This document shows positions 1 to 11,750 of a stretch of DNA of 64,000 bases, one piece after another (position 1 is the first letter of the stretch; each line of letters begins with the position of its first letter). A program made the translations under genes and the position numbers. A model generated the notes under the pieces. The model made no database searches and was not told where the DNA came from. It saw nothing but the letters and a program-made list of their open reading frames with translations. The stretch lies in assembly GCA_963930645.1 (NCBI GenBank), contig OZ005657.1, positions 48,384,153-48,448,152 on the forward strand. The letters run 5' to 3'. This DNA comes from Salticus scenicus. Lineage: Eukaryota; Arthropoda; Arachnida; Araneae; Salticidae.

Positions 1-120
1 TTTCTTTCTTTTTTTTAAGAAAAAAAAAATGTAATGGCTCCATCTAGTAGTTTATATTAAAATCATATACATATATATTTAACTTTATTATTATTATTAT
101 TATCCCCCGCCCCCTTAAAG

Positions 121-156
<36 letters not shown>

Positions 157-853
157 TGTTTAGAAACATGTAGAAATAGTTATTTAAAATTAAAGGAGGA
201 TTTTTTGTAGATTGTAATTGTAAATATATTAATAAAATAGAATTTTTCATGCAGAAATTAATTAATTAAAAAAATAAAAGAAAGAATATATTTTTTATAT
301 ACATTATTATGGGTTTCAAAGTAAAGATGTTATTTATTTATTTTGACGTGTTTTTTAATAATTGCCATTTGACATATTCTTCAAGAATTTTAATAAAATT
401 CATGAAATAATGTTATTTCTAATAAACAGTGTAAGCACTGTTTATCCCCTAGTCATTATTGCTTTAAATAATAATAAAAATAATTTGATTATGTTAATAT
501 TTAAAATATATATAATTTTAATGTCTGAAAAATAAATAAATGAATAAAATCTAACTGTATTTTCAAAAGAGATTTTTAATTTTTAAAAAGAAAATATATA
601 CATATATGTATTTATGGAAGTCTATGTTTTAAATAAAAAACGATAGATGGCGCCAAAACCCTATTTGCTGTTTTTTTCCATTCCCGGCGCGGAATGATAC
701 ATGAATATGAATCGCAAATCATTGAGCTATTATAAAATCGATGTTATTGAATGATTAAAAAATTTTTCGCTTTAAAAAATTGTAAATTCATTATTATTAT
801 GATAAAATGGAATATCTAAAAGTACAAAATACTTCCTTATTTAAAATATTATC

Positions 854-906
<53 letters not shown>

Positions 907-1824
907 ATTATTATTATTATTATTTTTTGACTAAATAGGAAATTTTGAAACCAAAAATATTTTTTTCATAACAGAAGAGAAAATATATTTAAGTGAATTC
1001 GACTTAGTATACATACAATAAATATTTTAAACATGTAATAAAGTACTTTTCCGTTAAAAAAAATCTAAATAATTTATTGGCTGCATTGAAGTCGGTCAAT
1101 CAACCAGCCCACATACCTCACAAGTAAGAACCGCATAACAGCGTTTTCACCCGAAGAAACACATGTAATTGGTGGAGTAATATAGTTCCATATTTAAAGC
1201 GATTTATATAAAAAGCAAGAGTTTTCCTGAAAAAAAAAACGAAAACGTTACTAGATTCAGAAAGATCCTATTAACAACATATATTAATTATATGAAAATC
1301 CTTCGAGCCATTTTAGAGATATTTTTCAGAATTCCAGTCTATTACACCAACCGTTTTCCCTTTTTTGCTTAAAATTGAGATTCAGAGCTCAAAACATATT
1401 GCATGTAGAAATGTAAAATTTTCAGGATAGATTAAGACCGAAGATAAAAGATTATTTTGAAATGATCAGAACAAAATATGGCATATTTGCTGAGATATTA
1501 AGTGTCGGCTTTTACAAATCTCTTTGATGTCAAACTAGCCGTATATATTAGTTCGCAGCGTCCCGTTTGTCCCTCCGCTTGCGTCACTCAAAAAACTGTC
1601 ATTTTTCATGATGAAGCATGAGATTAAACGCTGGTGGAGGCCCAACAAGATAAGTTATTGTTGCTTCACTGCTCAGGCATTATTAGAATAAAGATCATTC
1701 ATTGTTCTCGAAAGTACAGAAAGTATTGGTACACGAAAAAAATATACTCTTGTTGTTTGGTAAGAAGAAATGAAGAACTTTGGTAAAGGGGGGGGGGGAA
1801 TGTCGGAGCTGAACAGTTTTTGCT
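1..1824. other. AT-rich intergenic DNA without a recognisable gene
   Basis: I see no coding signal here. The stretch holds an A tract at about 121-154, an AT/TTA microsatellite at 857-924 and otherwise unstructured AT-rich sequence. A short open frame on the minus strand at 1673-1858 is built over a G run and the edge of the following MITE, so I do not count it as a gene. Confidence 0.6.
857..924. repeat. AT dinucleotide then TTA trinucleotide microsatellite
   Basis: About 22 AT units run directly into about 7 TTA/ATT units. Such compound microsatellites recur through the window. Confidence 0.9.
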
Positions 1825-2002
1825 CAGTGTTGCCAGATCTGGCGAATTTTTTATTCAATAATCACCAATAATTATTAATTGTTACGTTTGCCTAATCACA
1901 TCGAAGATTAATCGTCTATTATGTATATCAGATATCACTTTTTTAAAATTAATAATTACTGGTGATTATTGAATAAAAAATCCTCCAGATCTGGCAAAAC
2001 TG
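1825..2002. mobile_element. hAT-type MITE with 8-bp target duplication
   Basis: A 178-bp palindromic element begins CAGTGTTGCCAGATCTGG and ends with its near complement CCAGATCTGGCAAAACTG. The inverted similarity runs roughly 55 bases inward, including TTATTCAATAATCACCA. An 8-bp direct repeat, TTTTTGCT, flanks it at 1817-1824 and 2003-2010. An 8-bp duplication together with CAGTG ends is the hallmark of the hAT superfamily (established). It has no coding capacity, so it is non-autonomous. Related copies, more decayed, lie at 22202-22372 and inside the foldback at 23424-23729. Confidence 0.85.
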
Positions 2003-2515
2003 TTTTTGCTAATTCATGCATACACTAAAGTATTAGATTACAAGTAGCTTAGACGGTAAACTAATTTACGCGAATAAAATAAAAACCATTCAAGGCATTT
2101 TAAAGACATAATTTATTACGTGAAAAAAGAGTTCCAAATAATATCAAGCTATATGATTGAAGAGTCTAAAATATTTTACATCGTTAATAAAAAATAAATA
2201 AATAAATAAATAAATATATATATATATATATATATTGCATTTTGAAGGGAAAAAAAAATATCTTAGACAGTGTAAATAACGAGACATATATTCGCTAGTA
2301 AAATTTTTAATTTGTAAAATTAAGCGATCTGGTAAAAATTAGAGCCACTGATAAAAAATTTACACTGAAGAAATAAAATGATTAATCTAACAAGACATTG
2401 CTCTCCCACACAAACCTATATTTCAAGACTTACATTGTTTTTGTCGATTTCTTTTTTATAAATACGAATCTGGATTAAATAATTAGTAAGTTATGCTTCA
2501 CCATAGCATTTAAAC

Positions 2516-2533
2516 CAGTGGTCCCCATCCTTT
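2516..2533 (+). mobile_element. solo hAT-like terminal sequence
   Basis: The string CAGTGGTCCCCATCCTTT closely resembles the terminal inverted repeat of Charlie/hAT elements. I could not find the partner end nearby, so this is a truncated element or a chance match. Confidence 0.35.
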
Positions 2534-2878
2534 CCGACTTCACGGGTCACTAAATTCAAAATTTAAATTTCTGCGAACAAATAATATGATTTATTAGGTA
2601 TATTTCTTTCACTATACATTTTTACTGAACATATTTTTTCTTTTTATATCATTAAATGAAACTATCGTATTTTTAACAAAAAGAAAGGAACATAATTCAT
2701 TATGATATTTAGCAATTTCTCTCAATTTTAATAAAAAATTAAATTGTATATTTAGTATTATTCTAATGTGACAATAAAAAAAATCTTACGGTATAATACA
2801 AAAATAGGAAGATCAAGACAGTTAATGATCGAGTATAATCTTCACGTTAGCTAATATTTTCAACAATGTCACATGATA

Positions 2879-3096
2879 CAGCCGGCAGCAAAATTATTGA
2901 AGCACGAGCAATAATTCCTATTTAAAAGATAGGCATCTAATCCTATTTCGTAAAGTAAATATTTGTCAAGTCATGATCTTTGTCTTATACTGTTTATGGA
3001 AAAGTAAGTTGATGATAAAAATTAGTGATCAAACTAATATATATATATATATATGAAATGTGTGGATGTGTGCTTCAATAATTTTGCTGCCAATTG
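2879..3096. mobile_element. TA-flanked palindromic MITE, divergent copy
   Basis: The element starts CAGCCGGCAGCAAAATTATT and ends AATAATTTTGCTGCCAATTG, flanked by TA at 2877-2878 and 3097-3098. It is related to the copy at 9055-9268, which shares the GCAAAATTATT end motif, but its centre has diverged and carries an AT microsatellite. TA duplication indicates the Tc1/mariner superfamily. Confidence 0.7.
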
Positions 3097-3098
3097 TA

Positions 3099-3651
3099 CA
3101 TAATTTTTCTTTTAACTATTTTGCGAGGAAAAAATAAATAAATGAAAAAAAAAATAAAAGTATTACAGTTTCATTAATTAACATAATTTTTAAAATAGAC
3201 TAGTCCAAGACTATCAGTTCTGGTCATGTAAACATTTAACATAATCTTAGCAACTCAAATTTCCCATGTTTTCCATGCAAGTATTACCTTTTACAAAAGA
3301 AATAGCGAAGATTATTTGTCGAATCGGTAACTTTCAAACTTTTTATTTAGCAGTAAATTTATTAAATTATATCTGATTCTATTCACTATTGCTTCCAAGA
3401 TAGCTTTAATTTAATTTATTTCTTTTCATTTCATTTTCTTTTCTTTTTTTTTTTTTTTTCTTCAGATAACTTCTGTTTTCCTATTTAAATATTTCCTTCC
3501 ATTTTTCTTCTTATATAAATAATTTTAAGAGATCAAAGAGTGCCAAAATATTTGCCTTTATACTTTATCATCTTTATAATATTAGATTTCCGGGAAGGAT
3601 CTTCTCATCACTGAATAACATTTCTTACTTTATATACCTCACCTCTCCACC

Positions 3652-3691
<40 letters not shown>

Positions 3692-4579
3692 AATAATAAT
3701 AATATTAATAATAAAATAAAAATAAATAAATAAAAAATATTTGGAACAAAAAGGGGTTTTGGTTGTTTGAATTCAATGATGCTGACAATTCTTCTTCTTA
3801 ATTTTTTTTTCCAGAAGTTGAAATCGAACACTATTCTAACAATTCGTTGAAATAAATTATCAGGATGATAATACCTTTAATCAGCAATTCCTGCATTCTA
3901 ATATATGTCAGTTTTAAACTATAAACAAACAGAAAAAAAGATCGTTCCAAAATTTTAAAATAGTCTTTCATTCGAAGCATCTTTGCAAAAAGGAAGCCTA
4001 ATGAACGCGAATGAAAACTTCAAGAAAATAATTTAAACTCCCAATAACGTGTCTAAAGCGATCCACATAAAAACTTCCTTAAAATTAATGTTCTTTTCAT
4101 CTTCGTGTGTTTTCGAAGAAGGCGACTTTTTATGTCACTAATTTATTTTTCTCTTAGGAATGACTCCATTAATTTTCGTAACAAGCTTTTGCTCGAGCAC
4201 AAAGCAATAAATATACCTTTATTTGTCTGCTCCGAAAGTTTGATGTGTCATGAACATTATATTACGTAAGTCTTATCGAATATATGCTTGGCTACAATAT
4301 TTGATCGTTATCATATTGTTCTTATCCAGACAATAAGGTCATAAACTTACACAAGTTTATTATTTTATAAGCATATTTTTTTTAAAATAGATATTCTTAA
4401 GTAATTTCAGAGTTCCATATAATTTTTTTTTTTTTTTCGAAATAGTTTTAAAGTAATTTTCTGACTAAAATAAATAAATGATAAAATAAAATAATTGATA
4501 TTCATTAGAGCTTTTTAACTGTGAGGAACATGATTCGAATTTTGATTTATTGAATTTAAAAACTTTACAGTCTTCTGCA
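3099..4579. other. AT-rich DNA, no gene seen
   Basis: It contains T-rich tracts near 3440-3475, an A tract of about 33 at 3656-3690 and a TAAA/AATA microsatellite after it. There are no open frames of note and no inverted repeats that I could detect by eye. Confidence 0.55.
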
Positions 4580-4581
4580 TA

Positions 4582-4773
4582 GCTGCCAAGTTTTTTAATT
4601 TATTCCGGAATGTTGTTATCCCAGTCCATTTTTCGCACCGTAATCTTTGTAGAAAACATTTATTCAATATATAAGTACGATTAAATATGAAGACGATTAC
4701 TCTAAAACTATTACGGTGTGAAAGAGGGGCGGGACTAACAACATTCCGGAAAAAAAATAAAAAACTTGGCAGC
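4582..4773. mobile_element. TA-flanked MITE, AGTATTACGG/GGCGGG family, copy 1
   Basis: A 192-bp element starts GCTGCCAAGTTTTTTAATTT and ends in its inverted counterpart AACTTGGCAGC, with TA on both sides (4580-4581 and 4774-4775). Internally it carries TTCCGGAATGTTGTTA against TAACAACATTCCGG and a GGGGCGGGACT motif. Copies at 7391-7612, 51460-51654 and 57662-57855 share the central TTAATCGTAATTA-like block and the GGCGGG motif. Confidence 0.8.
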
Positions 4774-5165
4774 TACGGTCTTCTGTATAAATACGAAGGG
4801 AAAAAAAAGTAAAAACTATTTCAGACTCTTATAGAAAGTCAACTTGAACAGGTCGCCAAATTGAAATTTATAATTACTGCTAAAATATAAAATTTTACAT
4901 CGTTATCATTTTTTTTAAAGCGAATAATATGATAAAGTAAAGGAATTACAGATACAATGAATTAGCGATGCAAAAGTGTGGACAGGGAACCCCAGATTAA
5001 AAGATATCATCACCATTATCGTCATCAACATTCTCACATTGTCAACATCTTTTATTCCCCTGCTGGATATTAGTCTCGCTTAGACATTTCCATTGCTTTT
5101 TATTTAATTCTTTAGTGATCCAATCAACCCAAAGTTGTTGGATAAACACTAGAGTGAAGGGAAAA

Positions 5166-5201
<36 letters not shown>

Positions 5202-5208
5202 CTTTTAA

Positions 5209-5506
5209 CACTTTTGCGACCGCATATTTTTGTCTTTCTGATACAAAGTTCTGCCTTTGGGCGTTGTTTTTTAAGCTACATTATTTCAGAACATGTTTTT
5301 TGATATCCATAATCATGTCAAAAATAAGTATACATTATGATTATATTCTTTCTACTTAAAGTATATTTATCCATAGTATTTTGACATATGAATATTGAGA
5401 CTATCCTTAAGAAGCATTGTAATATACAAACTGTAAATGAAAACGCCCACTGGCGTGGTTACAGATTTCCAAATGACGTGAATCTACGTCAGCGGTCGTG
5501 AAAGTG
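5209..5506. mobile_element. TTAA-flanked piggyBac-type MITE
   Basis: The left end CACTTTTGCGACCGC and right end GCGGTCGTGAAAGTG are inverted repeats. TTAA precedes the left end (5205-5208) and TTAG follows the right end (5507-5510), a target duplication with one change. A subterminal hairpin (TGACGT, six bases, ACGTCA) sits just inside the right end, in the same place as the hairpin of the piggyBac element at 20674-21677. A T tract of about 35 lies just upstream. No coding capacity. Confidence 0.65.
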
Positions 5507-5644
5507 TTAGTTTTAAGATGTAATAGCGTCCAAAATTTGTCTTTTATACTGAATTAGAAAAATACCGAGTTTCGGAATTTTTGAAATCTATCTTGAGGGT
5601 CCACTTTTACTCCAAAATGTTCAAAATTTGAATATTTTTACTTT

Positions 5645-6712
5645 AGTTATAACTTGTATATAAATGTCTTTTCTTATATCTGCTAACGATAAAAAATTGA
5701 TAGAAATGTTATTTAAGGGCTGTGCAAAGTTTTAATACAGGATGATTATAAAACCTTTTCAGCGTTAGCCGTTTTTCGGTATATCTGTTTAATGTTTCAT
5801 AAAATTAATACTATGCCAGTTAATATGCCAATTTTATTAATATAAGAATTTAGTACTGTATACTACACATGTTTGTTAATATTTCTTTCTTGGAAAAAGC
5901 AACATATATTTCAAAATTTAACTACACCAGACTTTTATTTTGACTATGCATGCCAGAAAAAGACGGGCTTAACGCTTATAGGGTTAAAGTTACGATTTCA
6001 AAACGCTATAATTTTAAAACTACCCATCTGAGAAATTTGATATTTTACTAAAGCAATCGTGAGGCAATGAAATTTTGTTTGGGGGAGGAAAAAAGTAGTT
6101 CCAACATGTTCCTATAGATGGCGCTGTCAGGGTAATGTCAGGGGAGACGCCTAAATGGACTCATTAAACACAGGAATGTTGTTAGAACACAATGGAATAG
6201 CAGGAAATTAAAGACTTCAAGGGTTTACTACAATTGTTTTAGCAAAAAGACAAGAATACGTGTTTACAGCGGAAACAGTGATAGAGAAAAGAGAAAAAGA
6301 TGAGTTTCATAAAACAAACACTTTACGGATAATTAACGGCACGTTTTGGAATTTTTTTTTTCTTTTGCCAAACAAAATTTCATTGCCTCACGATTGTTCT
6401 GGTAAAATATCAAATCACTCTGATGAGTAGTTTTAAAATTATAGCATTTTGAAATCGTAACTTTACTATCACCCTGTATTATCTAACAATATCTTGAGGT
6501 TTTTTCGTTATTTGACATTAAGTATTTTATTTAATTCTGCTCTAAAAATAATATAAAACACTCAGCGTTTTGAAACATTTTTGGTGCAACTGTGGGCACA
6601 CAGATATTGTTGGATAATATTCAAACTTTGTACAGTCTTTAAATAACATTTATATCAAAATTTTCTTGCTATTAGTTTTCTTGCTTAATATGCAAGTTAT
6701 AAATGAAATAAA
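5645..6712. repeat. outer inverted repeat enclosing a nested element
   Basis: The left arm (about 5645-5740) includes ATAACTTGTATA and ATAGAAATGTTATTTAA. The right arm (about 6620-6712) carries the inverse complement, including TTAAATAACATTTATAT and GCAAGTTATAAATG. The arms are about 85-90 bp. A mariner-like MITE at 5980-6476 lies between them, so an older foldback element was probably split by a younger insertion. A second short palindrome, TATTATCTAACAATATCT against AGATATTGTTGGATAATA, lies at 6476-6493 and 6601-6618. Confidence 0.6.
5980..6476. mobile_element. mariner-like MITE with long inverted repeats, nested
   Basis: The right end reads ATCACCCTG followed by TA (6477-6478). The left end, GGGTTAAAGTTACG, is slightly eroded. 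Inverted repeats of about 120 bp (5985-6107 and 6353-6470) share AAAGTTACGATTTCAAAA and GTGAGGCAATGAAATTTTGT in opposite orientation. CAGGGTG-type ends and the TA flank match the mariner relatives at 34380-37160. There is no transposase remnant inside. Confidence 0.7.
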
Positions 6713-6892
6713 AATAATAAAAATTTTTTTTATCAATTTATCAATTCATGATCTTCAAAATGCTAGAACTTGTACAGATATTTAAGAAAAGACTTGATAA
6801 TTTTTTTGAATGTTTATTAAAACCTATTTAAAGGAATTAATCATGAATTTCGTAATATTATGAAAAAAAAAAAAAAAAAAAAAAAATGCTCC

Positions 6893-7268
6893 CCGGCCCT
6901 ACACCTGAAAATTGCATTTCTTACAAAAGATATAGCTAAAATTGCCTTTTTTAAATTGACTGTTTTGGAGAAAATATAAAAAGTGTCCACACTAAGCCTT
7001 TCATCCCTACATCTGAAAACTGCATTTCTTACAAAATCTCCTTCTCTAAACTGGACTTATTTGGAAAAAATATATAAAGTATCCACATTAATCCCTTCTC
7101 CCTACATCTCATAGCTGCATTTCTTACAAGAGATATAACTGAAATTTCCTTTACTAAATTGATTCTTTTGGCGAAATTATAAAAAGTATTCACTCTAGTC
7201 CCTTCTCTCCTACATCTGAAAATTGCATTTTTTACAGATATATAACTGAAATCTCTTTTCCTAAATTG
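6893..7268. repeat. four-copy tandem repeat, ~95-109 bp unit
   Basis: The phrase CCTACATCTGAAAATTGCAT, followed by TTCTTACAAAAGATATA, recurs four times with variation. The TGCATTTCTT landmark occurs at about 6912, 7021, 7116 and 7224. Each unit then contains AATTGACT..TTTGG and AAAAAGTATCCACACT-like blocks. The units have diverged by point changes and small indels, so this is an old minisatellite. Confidence 0.8.
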
Positions 7269-7390
7269 TTCTTATAGTTTTAAAAATACATCTGTTTAAA
7301 TATTTCTCTTTTAAAATAAAATAAAATATTTTTTTTTTCATCTACGAATTTAAAGAAACGTGAAAAAAATAAAACGTTTTACCCTTATTA

Positions 7391-7500
7391 CACCTGCCAG
7401 TATTTTAAATATATTATGGATAGTATTGTAAATACTCGCCTGTTTTTGACACCACTTTTTTTGAAGAGTAATTTTCTTCTTACTTAATCGTAATTACATA

Positions 7501-7537
<37 letters not shown>

Positions 7538-7612
7538 TCTACAAAAAAGTAGTGTGAAAAAAAAGGCGGGTACTATCAATGCTATGGAATAAATTAGAAA
7601 TATTGGTAGGTC
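7391..7612. mobile_element. MITE, same family as 4582-4773, copy 2
   Basis: The left part CACCTGCCAGTATTTTAAAT pairs with the right part ending ATATTGGTAGGT. Inside are CTCGCC / GGCGGG arms and the block AATTTTCTTCTTACTTAATC. An A tract of about 31 has expanded near the centre (7503-7533). The right edge has no clear TA. Confidence 0.65.
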
Positions 7613-9052
7613 TGCATTTTGCATACATTCGAAAAATTTAGGATGATCATTAGACTGTGTAACCTATATTGTTTTCCATAGTTTTCCTGACTCCATCACA
7701 CCTTTACTTAATACTACTATTCCTTTCTCTGTTTTTCAAGTCATGGCAACTGATTTCCTCGAGGGACTTTGTTTATTGTTAAAGACTAAGGTTATCTGAG
7801 GGGTAACGCTCCCACTTCCTACATTGTTAGCATTTTTGTAAATTTACGTTGAATCAGTCTTTTTATATTTAGCAGATGTTCCCTTGCCTTTAGCCCCTCT
7901 TTTCCTTCCTTCATTTCTGAAGAGCTTTCTTTGAAATATTTTAAACTTGTGTGTCAGCATTTTGAAAAGCAAGAGGTAAACTAAATTTTTGAAATAGATA
8001 TATTTAACAGGGACCAGAAGTTTTAAATCGTAAGACAGTTCTATTAAAATAAATTGTGATAAAGCTTATTTTTGCACATTGTAAACTTAATATAATAAGA
8101 ATTCTGTCAATGATATAAAAATATTTTTCAACTAAAAAACTGTGTTTTCGAGGACAAATTACACTACAATCAAATTTTTATGCAAATGAATATTTGAAGT
8201 TTAGGCACTTGAAGACTTATATTTTAAAAGAAAATATGTAACATTTTGATATTGCTCTTAATAGACTAAAATTTTGAACAATGACAGTTTTAAATCCTCT
8301 CGAAGGAAATAACTAGAAATTTGACAACTAAGAGTAAAGACAACTTGCATGTTTTCAATATTTTGTTAACATTTTTTGTTACTATTTATTTACATTTTTA
8401 AAATACTTGTTTGTACTTTAATATAGGCATTGTCCTAAAAATGTACGAATGATTTACGATTTACCAGTAGAGATTATTTATAAACGTACATTCAAAAACT
8501 TTTAGGATGACCTGAGAAAAAACTAAATAAAAAAGTATGTATAATATTTAAGAATAAGAAATTTGTAAACAAACATCATAAAATGCAAAGTTGTTATTCT
8601 ATATCACCTAACAATAATTTTTCGTGCATTTTCTTCTTGTATATATTTTTATTTCCAGGATTATAGTTTTTTCCAGGATCATGTATTTTTAGGAAAAATT
8701 TATAGCAATTTTCCCGTTATAATCATTAGAAAATGAACAAATTTCATTGTATAATTATCTAAAAAATGAATTACTCTTCGTTCATAGATGCCATTCATAT
8801 ACAGACATGGATGATTTTACTACGGAAAAAGGTGACATCTGAGGCTACGCATGCACAGGAAGATTGCAATTTATAAGACGTAAAGATGTATTCTCCATTC
8901 TCTCCCCTATTTTGTTAAAAAATCAGAGTAGACCTCACGCGTGCACAACAATGCACATTCGACTCCGATAGGAAAACAAACAGTAATTTGAAGCGAAAAA
9001 AATAAAAGTGTGAAACAGAACGAAGGAAGTAATATTGCGTACTATGTTATTC
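7613..9052. other. AT-rich DNA, no gene seen
   Basis: The only structure I noticed is a short motif, ATTCRAAAAMTTTAGGATGA, near 7627-7650 and 8490-8513, with its reverse complement near 8428-8450. These may be ends of a decayed repeat. No coding signal. Confidence 0.45.
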
Positions 9053-9054
9053 TA

Positions 9055-9268
9055 CAGTCGGCTGCAAAATTATTCGAGCACTAGCCAATAATTCCTATAT
9101 TAAAAAAGTACACTTAAGACTGTTTTGTTAAATAAATCCTTGTCGAATCATGTTCTTTGACTGACTAAGAACATGACTCGATAAGGATTTATTTAACAGA
9201 GCAGTATTAAGTGTACTTTTTTTAGACAGGGATTATTGCTAGTGCTCGAATAATTTTGCAGCCGACTG
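9055..9268. mobile_element. TA-flanked palindromic MITE (GCAAAATTATTCGAGC subfamily)
   Basis: A 214-bp near-perfect palindrome starts CAGTCGGCTGCAAAATTATT and ends with the complement, with TA at 9053-9054 and 9269-9270. The centre is GTTCTTTGACTGACTAAGAAC. Tc1/mariner-type target duplication; no coding capacity. Confidence 0.85.
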
Positions 9269-9274
9269 TATGTT

Positions 9275-9488
9275 CAGTCGGTAACAAAAGTATCCGAACT
9301 CTAGCAAAAATTCCTATCTAAAAAAAGTAGAGTTAACACTGTTTTGTTCAATAAATCTTTGTCGGATCACGTTCCTAGTCAGTCTAAGAACATGATTCGA
9401 CAAGGATTTATTTAACAAAACAGTATTAACTCTACTTTTTTTTATATAGTAATTTTTGCTAGTGTTCGGATACTTTTGTTACCGACTG
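9275..9488. mobile_element. palindromic MITE (CAGTCGGTAACAAAAGT subfamily), copy 1
   Basis: A 214-bp palindrome lies only six bases after the previous element. Its ends, CAGTCGGTAACAAAAGTATC and the complement, belong to the same subfamily as the copies at 37226, 37468 and 42037. It is flanked by TT on both sides rather than TA. The central GTTCCTAGTCAGTCTAAGAAC resembles the neighbour's centre, so the two subfamilies have a common origin. Confidence 0.85.
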
Positions 9489-9489
9489 T

Positions 9490-10138
9490 TCGTAAATGCC
9501 AGAAAAATAAACCTCATTAATTTTTGGCATCATATTATTATGTTAATTTTAGCACATAAAATCCCTTTAGCAAATTGGGAGGTGAAAAAAAAAATTCGAA
9601 TAGTAATGCACCTGAAATATATTACAAGATAAAATGATTTGAAAACAACTATTGTTATATATAATTTATAATTGAGTAATTTAAAGCTTTTAACTTGTAT
9701 ATTCAAGTCTTTCTATTTTCTATTTTGAATAAAAGGATTTGAAAAATATTCAGTTGATCTCACTTAACTTTTACAATTTTAATACTTTTAGTTTTTCATA
9801 ATTCATTTTATTCCAGGATCCAGAGTTTGATGTCTTCCAGGGAGGAGTAATCTTTTTATTTATTTAATTATGATTGTGTATTTTTATAGTCTGGTGACAA
9901 ATTATTGGCAGTTTTAGAGCTTAATAAATTGTTTAATTAATTAACTTACTTTTTGTGCACTTGCTTTTAATTAGGCTGCAGTTTAAACCAATTGCCTAAA
10001 ATTCAAAGTCTATACTAGTTTCTCATATTAATAACTTATTTATATTTATAATTTATACATTTAATAATAGTTTTAGTGTTTACATAGGTCAAACATTAGT
10101 ATGAAGAAATGCCCAAATTATCCAAAGTACTATATATA
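9490..10138. other. AT-rich DNA, no gene seen
   Basis: There are no open frames of note and no repeats recognised by eye. Confidence 0.5.
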
Positions 10139-10140
10139 TA

Positions 10141-10887
10141 GATGAGAGGAGGGTATTATGGAATACCATTTGCATTTCTTAAAATAACTTTACTTATTTT
10201 TAATAAAAATCCCCAAAATGACGATGAGTACATAGTGTAATTATTTGTAATGAATTGTCAATGAAAAAAATCCAAAAAAGTTTTTTTGTTGTTATAAAAA
10301 GTTTACTTAAAAAAAAAGTTACAAATGGAGGTTAATATGAAATAGTCGAGTAATATGGAATAGGCGGTTTAAACTGTTTAAACCATAGAAAAACTAATTA
10401 GACTTCATAAAATCATCTTCGGAGAATTTTCTGTGACAGAAGATACATTCGGTATCTTTATTTCCTGTTTCTTTAGTTGAATACATGAAGTCAATTTCAG
10501 ATATTACTATGAAATACCTAGTATTCCATAATACCCAACTCGCCATCTTTAAAAATGAACTTTAAATTGATGCACAAAATACTTTTAGCTAAAAAACGAC
10601 CAATGTATAACAAAATACAATTCTTTGAGCATACATTATCAATGTTCAAATCACATGTGTACTAGTAAGTTGATGTTTGAAAACTTACCTGCAAAAACTT
10701 TTAAAAATCACAAAACATACTTTGTTCTATAGAGAAGGTACGGCAGCAACGTTGTTTCTTACTGTATTGCTTCGTGGGAATCCTTCTTGAGAAATTCATA
10801 GTATTTTGAAGAGATAGCAGCACCAATCAGAGCCGAAACTTCTGTATTCCATATTTCCCGACTATTCCATAATACCCTCCTCTCCTC
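10141..10887 (-). mobile_element. pogo/Tigger-like deletion derivative
   Basis: The ends are TA followed by GATGAGAGGAGGGTATTATG, and on the right the inverse complement of GAGGAGAGGAGGGTATTATG followed by TA (10139-10140 and 10888-10889). The internal motif TATGGAATA or its complement recurs near 10155, 10348, 10525 and 10865, which is typical of subterminal transposase-binding repeats. On the minus strand around 10423-10482 a frame reads DTECIFCHRKFSEDDFMKSN and then stops. The C-x2-C step in an acidic context resembles the C-terminal zinc motif of Tigger/Jerky-type DDE transposases. Superfamily assignment is inference; the TA-flanked inverted repeat is seen directly. Confidence 0.5.
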
Positions 10888-11365
10888 TATATATATATAT
10901 ATAAAAAAAAAAACTATTCTTTAGGGAGATATAAAAGATAATCCATTTTTACATATTCAAATTTTTGCTTAAAACTAATCACATTTTCAGAAAAGATATA
11001 TCAATTTATACTTAGCATAAAATGTTGTATATATCACCGGCAAAGTTTGAAATCCAGCATTCTATAAAATGCCTAAAACTAGCCGGCAATGTATGAAACG
11101 ATTCATATTTCATACATTTCCTAGGCATTCTATAGAAAGCCAAATGAGAAATCGGCAAAGTATGAAATACATCTCCGATTCGTTTCGAATATCATGTATC
11201 ATTAATATGCACGTGACTTTTAACACGCACCTCAGGCTCAGAATTTGTCAGCTGCACTTTGCGGTTTGTTCGGGAGTGTCAAAATACGCAGTTTTACTTA
11301 AATTTGTTCAACAAAAAATTAGTTTTTTACTGTGCTGTATGAAAAGGGAGGAGCAAGCTGTAGCG

Positions 11366-11750
11366 ATGGAGAAGGAGTCATGGTATAGACATGAAACAAC
11401 GATTCGACGATGAACTGTCCAAAATTCGAGTTAATGCTGCAAAAAACAGTTTTTTCTTAACCGAAACTACTTACTAGAAGTTAAAAAATGATGTACAAAA
11501 AGCCAAAATGACTACAAAAAAGAAACCCAGGAACTATTGGTTGCTGAATCGCTACGATGTGATGATTGTGGAAAACGAAAGTAAACTCATTTATCCAGTT
11601 AAAGAAGGCGTCAGTACTATACAATATTATGTCACGGACTCTGAGTTATTTCACGTACTTCATGAAGCTCATTTGGCTATTGGACAGGGAGGACGTGATA
11701 GAATGTTGAAAAAACTTTCAACCAAACACAAAAAACGTTATACGACATGA
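11366..11750 (+). pseudogene. integrase N-terminal region and H2C2-like domain
   Basis: The frame opens with MEKESWYRHETT at 11366, then shifts at about 11400 into DDELSKIRVNAAKNSFFLTE and meets a stop. It resumes at 11508 as MTTKKKPRNYWLLNRYDVM. The later part, YYVTDSELFHVLHEAH followed by IGQGGRDRMLKKL, matches the integrase zinc-binding (H2C2) region of KRBA2-like and Ginger integrases. At least one frameshift and one stop show it is not functional. It precedes the integrase core of the same element. Confidence 0.6.

Noticed and set aside
8428..8513. Short inverted motif TAGGATGA / TCCTAAAA
   Set aside because: Arms are only about 20 bases with mismatches; not enough to call an element.
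11069..11413. 114-residue open frame
   Set aside because: Most of it is translated terminal and subterminal repeat; only the last part (from 11366) matches the integrase element.
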